Of a DNA stretch of 64,000 bases, positions 58,901 through 64,000 are shown one piece after another. Origin of the DNA: Eustoma russellianum (Eukaryota; Streptophyta; Magnoliopsida; Gentianales; Gentianaceae); assembly GCA_036186865.1 (NCBI GenBank), contig AP025040.1, positions 13,794,111-13,858,110 of the forward strand, read 5' to 3'. The notes under the pieces are model-generated. The model worked only from the letters and a program-made list of their open reading frames with translations. It was not told the DNA's origin and did no database searches. How positions within the stretch are numbered: the stretch's first letter is position 1; each line of letters starts with the position of its first letter. A program made the position numbers and the translations under genes.

Positions 58901-61263
58901 GTAAAAGAAACATTACGCAATGCAGCAGGCAGAGATGGACCATAGCTAAGTGTTACATTGCAAAATTGTATCTCTCCTTGAGAAGGCCAATTCAGATCTA
59001 ACGTTTGATCTCCTACATCTTCTTGGGGAAGGTCCATATACTAGATTGAGAGTAAAATTATTTAATACAATGCAAAACATATGTGCTTTCCTTGAGTGAA
59101 TTAATTTTACCTGAAGAACCCTCTCAATAGAGACCAACTCCTTCTCTGTTTCAGCGAAACTTGTTAAAAAGCTTCCCAGCAACGATACGATTGGAGCCGC
59201 ATAAGAAAGGGCTAAGCCAACCTGGCAATGGCAGATCCACCTTAATGTCAACAAGAGGTGAACCATTCAGCGTGACATAGCAGAACAAATTCAATACTCA
59301 TAACTCACCAGTCCTGGTGTACCTAAATTCAGGGGAAGATGTTTGTGGGACCCAATAACAGCCATCACAGCAACAAATGAGACAACAAATGCTGCCAACA
59401 ACTAGTAACTTGCGTGGATCAATAAAGATTATAAGAGTTGACTATTTAAATGCAAGGACGTAGATACAGCATGTTAGTATTTTATTACCACATTCAACTA
59501 TCTCTTGTGTATAAGAAATATGTTTTTTACTCATGTACCTACTTTAAGCAAAAACAGATGTACCTGAAGGTGCAGGGAGAGCCACAAGCTTGCTGTGACC
59601 TCTGAGAATGATGTCCTTTGATATAATGTTATGTGCTGAATGAATCTCAGAAGGAAAAATTCCTGTAACAATCGCGCAAAATTTCTGTACAAATTACAAT
59701 TCCACATCAAGAATAAGAAATTATATAGACTGAGATGGAAAACCCTGCACTTAATGCGCAAAATTTCTGTACAAATTACAATTCCACATCAAGAATAAGA
59801 AATTATATAGACTGAGATGGAAAACCCTGCACTTAATGCATGGATCAGTAAAATTTTCATTATTCAACCAAAAAATAACAGAGTACCATTATCTTGGGTG
59901 TTGCGTCGTTTTCCATACTCAAGGTTCAACCATTACAACACTTCAGACATACTAATGAGCCGTAACTTAGCAAGGGGCCATAATAAAGGGCAAAATTCAA
60001 ACTTAAGGATACGCATTGAGCTAAAATCTTGCACTTCTTGCCTATTTCATCCGCAAGAACCCCCGCCCATATATTTTTCATCTTTTGCCATGCACCTAAA
60101 CAAATTGAAGCTTCTAGACTAGATAAATGAATGATCCTTAGCAATTTACGACTAAACGAGAATCAGTCTTAGCCATGGAATTTTTTGTCAGAAGATCATG
60201 CAGCACTCCGACGAGACCATTGAAACCCGTAATAAACTATTTAAGCATTCTCTAGCTAGCAAAATCTCTGCAGATGATAAACGTAACTTACAGTAACTAT
60301 GCACTTCCAGAAAGAATAGGTACTAATCAAGTATCTGAAAATGCTTTCCCTCAAAATAAATAAATAAATAAGAAAAAGGACTAAAAAGGTAAGGTATTAT
60401 AAAATGCTACCAGAATTTCACCTCAGATTTGAATGCCCTGATAGTAGCTGCTCCATCTAGTGTCTCGGTGAAAGATGCATAAATTGGTGACCGAGAAACA
60501 CTATCTAGTCTTCGCAACTCCCGTGATGTTGACCTGTAGTAAAACTGAAGACATGCATTCTTTAGATATATGAAACCAAGGATCTTAGCCTAAGCATTAA
60601 ATTCCAAAGCTACCTTGTGAAAAAGTTAAAGCTCTACATGCTCCTAACAGTTCAGTTACATACAGTTTTATATCAACAATAAGCATGACAACTGCCGGGT
60701 GCCTAGGGCTGAAAATGAGCCGAGCCGAGCCAAGCCTAATAGTGAATCCTGAGTTTGAGTTTATTTGGGTAAATGAATAGTTTGGCTTGGCTCGTTTCTT
60801 AACGAACACAAAAATTTGTTCGAGCTTGGTTCGATAACGTTACAACTCTTTAAACGAGCCGAATAGTTTGGCTGGTTTAGTAAACGAAACCAACTAGGTG
60901 TTCGAACTCGGCTAGTTTAATTAAAATTACCGAACAAGCTCGAACCGAATACGAATCGAACTCGGACGATTCATGAACAGTTTGGTTTGTTTAACAGCCC
61001 CACGGGTGCCCAACCAGAAACTAGGTTTACAAAAGATCAAAATTTTGCTTAACCAGAACAGCGGCATGATCGAAAGAGGTCTCCAACATGAATTTAAATT
61101 TGCAAAGGTGACAAAACAAAGTTCCCATGCCGGAAGGAAATGATATGTGCAATTTTTTCACCGTACAGGCAAAGTATCCCAAAATATTTCCAACTAAAGT
61201 TAAACAACCTTCATTTTTATCGTAATTTTATTGGTCAATGTATTTGTCCGAATTGCAACCCGG

Positions 61264-61359
<96 letters not shown>

Positions 61360-63733
61360 AGAGCATGAGCTAGAAAGCACAGGGAGGATTAGGTAGATGA
61401 CTACCATGCATGTTAGACCTTGTTATGCTCATATTCCACAATGACTGCACTGACGAATCTGTGTATCACTACCTTACAAATTTTTCAAAAAGGAAACAAG
61501 AAATAACTTGGATCTTCTCAAGTTTGATCAATGGCCATTGACTATGCAAGAAGTAATTTGTGCAGAAGTATATGAATAACTTATTTAACAGAAGGAATAG
61601 ACATGCAGCAAGAAGTTATAGAAGGATCTTATTCAGTTCCCTCAGATTAAGTTCTCGAACTTGTTGAGATAAGGAGGAATATGCCTCAGCATAAGTTGCA
61701 AATGAGCTTGGTCCTTGAAAAATATTATGTAGTTTTTACCTGCAATTTGCTGTAAATGTACCCAAACGGCAATAATAGGACCAGAAACATGACCTGAAAG
61801 TACACAAATCACACTTAAACTTTTACTACAATGACCAGGTAAGTAGAAAAAGAAAACACCGGAAGTAGTTCCTTATACCTGCACACATGAGAGAACTACA
61901 GCAATGCCCAAGAGACCAACAAAATTGGCAAGTAGGATGTTCAGAATGAATGGAAGAGAATCATCTACTGTGTAGAGATCTGAAGAGAACCTAAACATAA
62001 TCCTTTCAGCAATTTTCAGGGAAAAAATCATTAATATCTTTTCTTCTGTAACAAGTACCTGTTAAGTATTCTTCCACTAGGCGTCTGATCAAAAAAGCTG
62101 ACTGGTGCTTTGATTATCCCATTTAACAACTGATCATGAACACATATAGCTGCACGTATGCCTCCAAATGCAAATGCAAATGCCCTCAGGAGGGTCAATG
62201 ATGAGTTCACCAAGCAGAAAACGAGTAGGATCACCTACAATAACAGAAAAACCTTACAACCGTAGATTATCATCAAGCATTTTGGACACCTTTGACAGCA
62301 GATACGACAAAAGATCTTTAAATAAGCTTGAAGTTTTCACTTTTTTAGTTTCTTCCTAATGTAATATCCTATAATCAAACCAGAAGGTCTCGTAGTATGG
62401 TATTGGTTCCAGTCATGTCTTAGTATTGTTTTTTGAGAAAATAGATGTAAGAATAAGTACATTGGTAATAAAGTAAATGCTTACATTGGTAATAAAGTAA
62501 ATGCTTTACTCAATATATTTTTGGACTTTAGAAAGAGCATCTGTGGTAAACATAAATAAATTATATCTCTATCTGACTTTCCCATAAAAAAGCATTGTAA
62601 CTATCAAGGTTTAGTGGTCAGGAACATATTAGCCATAAAACATGGAAGTAGAAAACCTTGCAGAATCTGGGATAGAAGCTCCACAGGAAAATATACAGCA
62701 CAATAGGAACAATAAATGACAAACTAGTTTAAACTGGAATTTGGACCAAAAGGTATATTCCTCTTCATACTTGTACAAATCAGTTACGCTACTAGGAGTT
62801 TTCTGTTGATGATGCAGTAAGCTTGTTGAGAATCTTTGGATAATCTTCCAACCTGATATGATATTCTATGGTTTTTTATCATGATCTGTTTTTCCTCCTG
62901 ATTGTTAACAAGGAAAAAGTTCCTAAAAAAATACAAAATAAAAAGGTTGAATGTAATTAGTTGACAAGTTTCAGTCACCAAGAACAGAGATCAATCATCC
63001 TTGAAAAAGCACATGGATTCAAAAATTACAAGAGCAGGTATAATGTAAGCATCTTTTGTATTATTAAATCAAATGAAGGCACAATTTACTGATAGTTATT
63101 CAGTCCATCAACAAAAATGCATGAGGTATGTAATACATCTTTCGCTGAGGAATCTAACTCAGAAAGTAAATGATAGGTAGAACTAGGTACCAGATAGAAG
63201 GTCGTAGAGAACTTTTCTGGATTGGCCTGAAATGTGTCAACCCAATAAGACAGCCACATATCATTCCCGTTACGAGAAGCTTGCATCAAAACTGCAGAGA
63301 GGCACGTCAGAGTTGCAATAGCCCAACCAGCTAATTCTGCATAGTGTCTATAGAAGAAAGACAACAGTGATATTCAATTGCCACTTGTTACTACTATTCC
63401 ATACTGTTTTTCTTGGGGGGGGGGGGGGGGGGGAAGGTAACAAATAATCACCCACTTGTATACAGCAAATTCTACTCTTCCTTCTTTCCTTGCTTCAGCT
63501 TCAGTCGTCCCTTGAACTTGTCCTGAAACGTTTAGAGTGTCATCTTCCTGGACTTCCGGAGCTGTTACGTTATCAACCGAAGATCTTTCTTCAGCTCGCA
63601 CTTCAGAAGAAGTATCCACTTGATCTATCGATGGAGATGCTAAGTAGGATAGGAACGTTAAATCAGATGGTTTTCCTACCCATTTCACTCGTCCCTTGTC
63701 CATTTCAACCACCATATCAGCAGCATATACTGC
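55916..63733 (-). CDS. ABCC13: ABC transporter C family, ABCC13-type (3' half, 14 exons, gene continues beyond the window)
   Basis: Exons in phase (1,989 nt, 662 codons plus stop): 63733-63456, 63347-63191, 62234-62059, 61990-61879, 61793-61740, 60544-60422, 59662-59564, 59401-59309, 59221-59111, 59040-58882, 57012-56825, 56747-56558, 56257-56090 and 55996-55916. All have GT-AG borders. Order: end of NBD1 (MVVEMDKGRVKWVGKPSDL) and linker; second transmembrane domain (AVLMQASRNGNDMWLSYWVD, FFDQTPSGRILNRFSSDL, SVSRSPIYASFTETLDGAAT); then NBD2 with Walker A GRTGAGKSS, Q-loop VVPQSPF, signature FSVGQRQ, Walker B VLFLDE and H-loop IAHRIS. This is an ATP-driven membrane exporter; its substrate cannot be told from sequence. 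The call to ABCC13 (Arabidopsis MRP11) rests on close similarity in linker and NBD2 recalled from memory. The 5' half lies beyond 64000. Confidence 0.9.
57160..58305. mobile_element. 1.1-kb inverted-repeat element in an ABCC13 intron
   Basis: The left arm (about 57160-57395) and right arm (about 58085-58300) are inverted copies: AAATCACATTTTACAACC and TTTACTAGTTGTTTCACAAAA at the left face GGTTGCAAAATGTGATTT and TTTTGTGAAACAACTAGTAAA at the right. CCCACTCCCACCCTCAA faces TTGAGGGTGGGAGTGG. No transposase and no clear target duplication were found, so the superfamily is undetermined. It fills most of the intron between exons 58882 and 57012. Confidence 0.75.
59674..59837. repeat. perfect 82-bp tandem duplication in an ABCC13 intron
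   Basis: 59674-59755 and 59756-59837 appear identical base for base, starting GCGCAAAATTTCTG and ending CCCTGCACTTAAT. The first copy starts 12 bases inside the intron from exon 59662-59564. The identity suggests a recent slippage or duplication event, or an assembly artefact. Confidence 0.9.
60704..61002. mobile_element. hAT-like MITE, copy 2 (299 bp), in an ABCC13 intron
   Basis: A perfect 8-bp duplication CGGGTGCC flanks the element (60696-60703 and 61003-61010). The ends are inverted, TAGGGCTGAAAATGAGCC against TGGGGCTGTTAAACAAACC. The body has the same GAGCCGAGCC/GTTCGAAC motifs and orientation as the copy at 5166-5471. It lies between coding exons 61793-61740 and 60544-60422. Confidence 0.85.
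61267..61357. repeat. (AT)n microsatellite, about 45 units
   Basis: An uninterrupted run of AT dinucleotides in the same ABCC13 intron as the second hAT-like MITE. Such tracts are highly variable in length and prone to assembly error. Confidence 0.95.
63415..63433. repeat. G19 homopolymer beside a splice donor
   Basis: Nineteen consecutive G on the plus strand (C on the transcript), 22 bases inside the intron downstream of the exon ending at 63456. It may be a true tract or a sequencing/assembly artefact. Confidence 0.9.
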
Positions 63734-64000
63734 CTAAGAAGAATTTATAATTAATTCAGACTTAGAGCTCACAGGTGCATGGAGATGATGTTCCATCCAA
63801 AATTTATTAAGCCATATAAATTTTAATTGTATGTCGGTTTCTTTTCTTGCGACTACTTTCAAAATGGTTTTCTTCCCCTTTACAGCCTATAAGGTATGGG
63901 GCTTGGCATAGTAAGAAAGATTCACAGTCAATTTACATTAGATAATACCACTACCCAGATCTCCAAACAGACCCTTCATAAGTGAAGTTATAACTATAAG
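63734..64000 (-). other. ABCC13 intron running off the window
   Basis: No further exon was recognised between the acceptor at 63733 and the window edge, so this is taken as intron sequence of the transporter gene. Confidence 0.55.

Noticed and set aside
59817..60122. 101-codon open frame on the plus strand in an ABCC13 intron
   Set aside because: Intron sequence on the antisense strand with no recognised features.

Overview
This window is nuclear DNA from a flowering plant, most likely a eudicot. The genes have GT-AG introns, three families are plant-specific or plant-typical (a TCP transcription factor, an ABCC13-type ABC transporter, a plant DNA-3-methyladenine glycosylase), and most of the sequence is plant transposable elements: LINEs, SINEs, a copia element, a CACTA element, Mutator- and hAT-type miniature elements. 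No prokaryotic or organellar gene was seen.

Layout. 1-5000: unannotated DNA, one SINE-like repeat and a decayed RTE-type LINE. 5166-5471: a hAT-like MITE. 5792-11050: a nearly complete L1-type LINE with a 15-bp target duplication. 11235-18790: an LTR-like end, a decayed plant-mobile-domain gene, a second L1-type LINE and a small reverse-transcriptase fragment. 19794-20294: a small intronless class I TCP gene in a repeat desert, with class I TCP sites in its own promoter. 20647-24070: a SINE-like copy with target duplication, an 824-bp Mutator-like element with 9-bp target duplication, another SINE-like copy, and a tandem repeat of about 115 bp. 24433-34281: a complete 9.85-kb CACTA (En/Spm) transposon. 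35608-39608: DNA-3-methyladenine glycosylase I (5 exons, minus strand) with SINEs in intron 1. 40047-46560: Au-type SINE, 5'-truncated LINE, decayed Ty1/copia. 46815-55900: small hairpin elements, a SINE-like copy, an LTR-like region with an AT-rich tandem array, and unannotated DNA. 55916-63733: the 3' half of an ABCC13-type transporter (14 exons visible, minus strand), with a hAT-like MITE, a 1.1-kb inverted-repeat element, a perfect 82-bp duplication, an (AT)n tract and a G19 tract in its introns.

The most interesting system is the CACTA element. Besides the expected pair (a tnp2 transposase gene, 4 exons, and a TnpA-like gene, 5 coding exons plus a probable non-coding exon, both on the minus strand), it carries two small plus-strand genes, 32561-32929 and 33533-33865, that are paralogues of each other. 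Each encodes a basic/proline-rich N-terminus, a probable coiled coil and an acidic SDDE tail, and each has its own TATA box and upstream copies of a promoter module of about 150 bp built from the GTCGCTA motif that also fills the subterminal regions. I do not recognise these two proteins. Both transposase genes carry premature stops, while the two small genes are open.

The three ordinary genes (TCP, glycosylase, ABC transporter) are unrelated in function and are separated by repeats. Exon boundaries were derived by hand from reading frames, splice consensus and family similarity; no alignment or database search was run.
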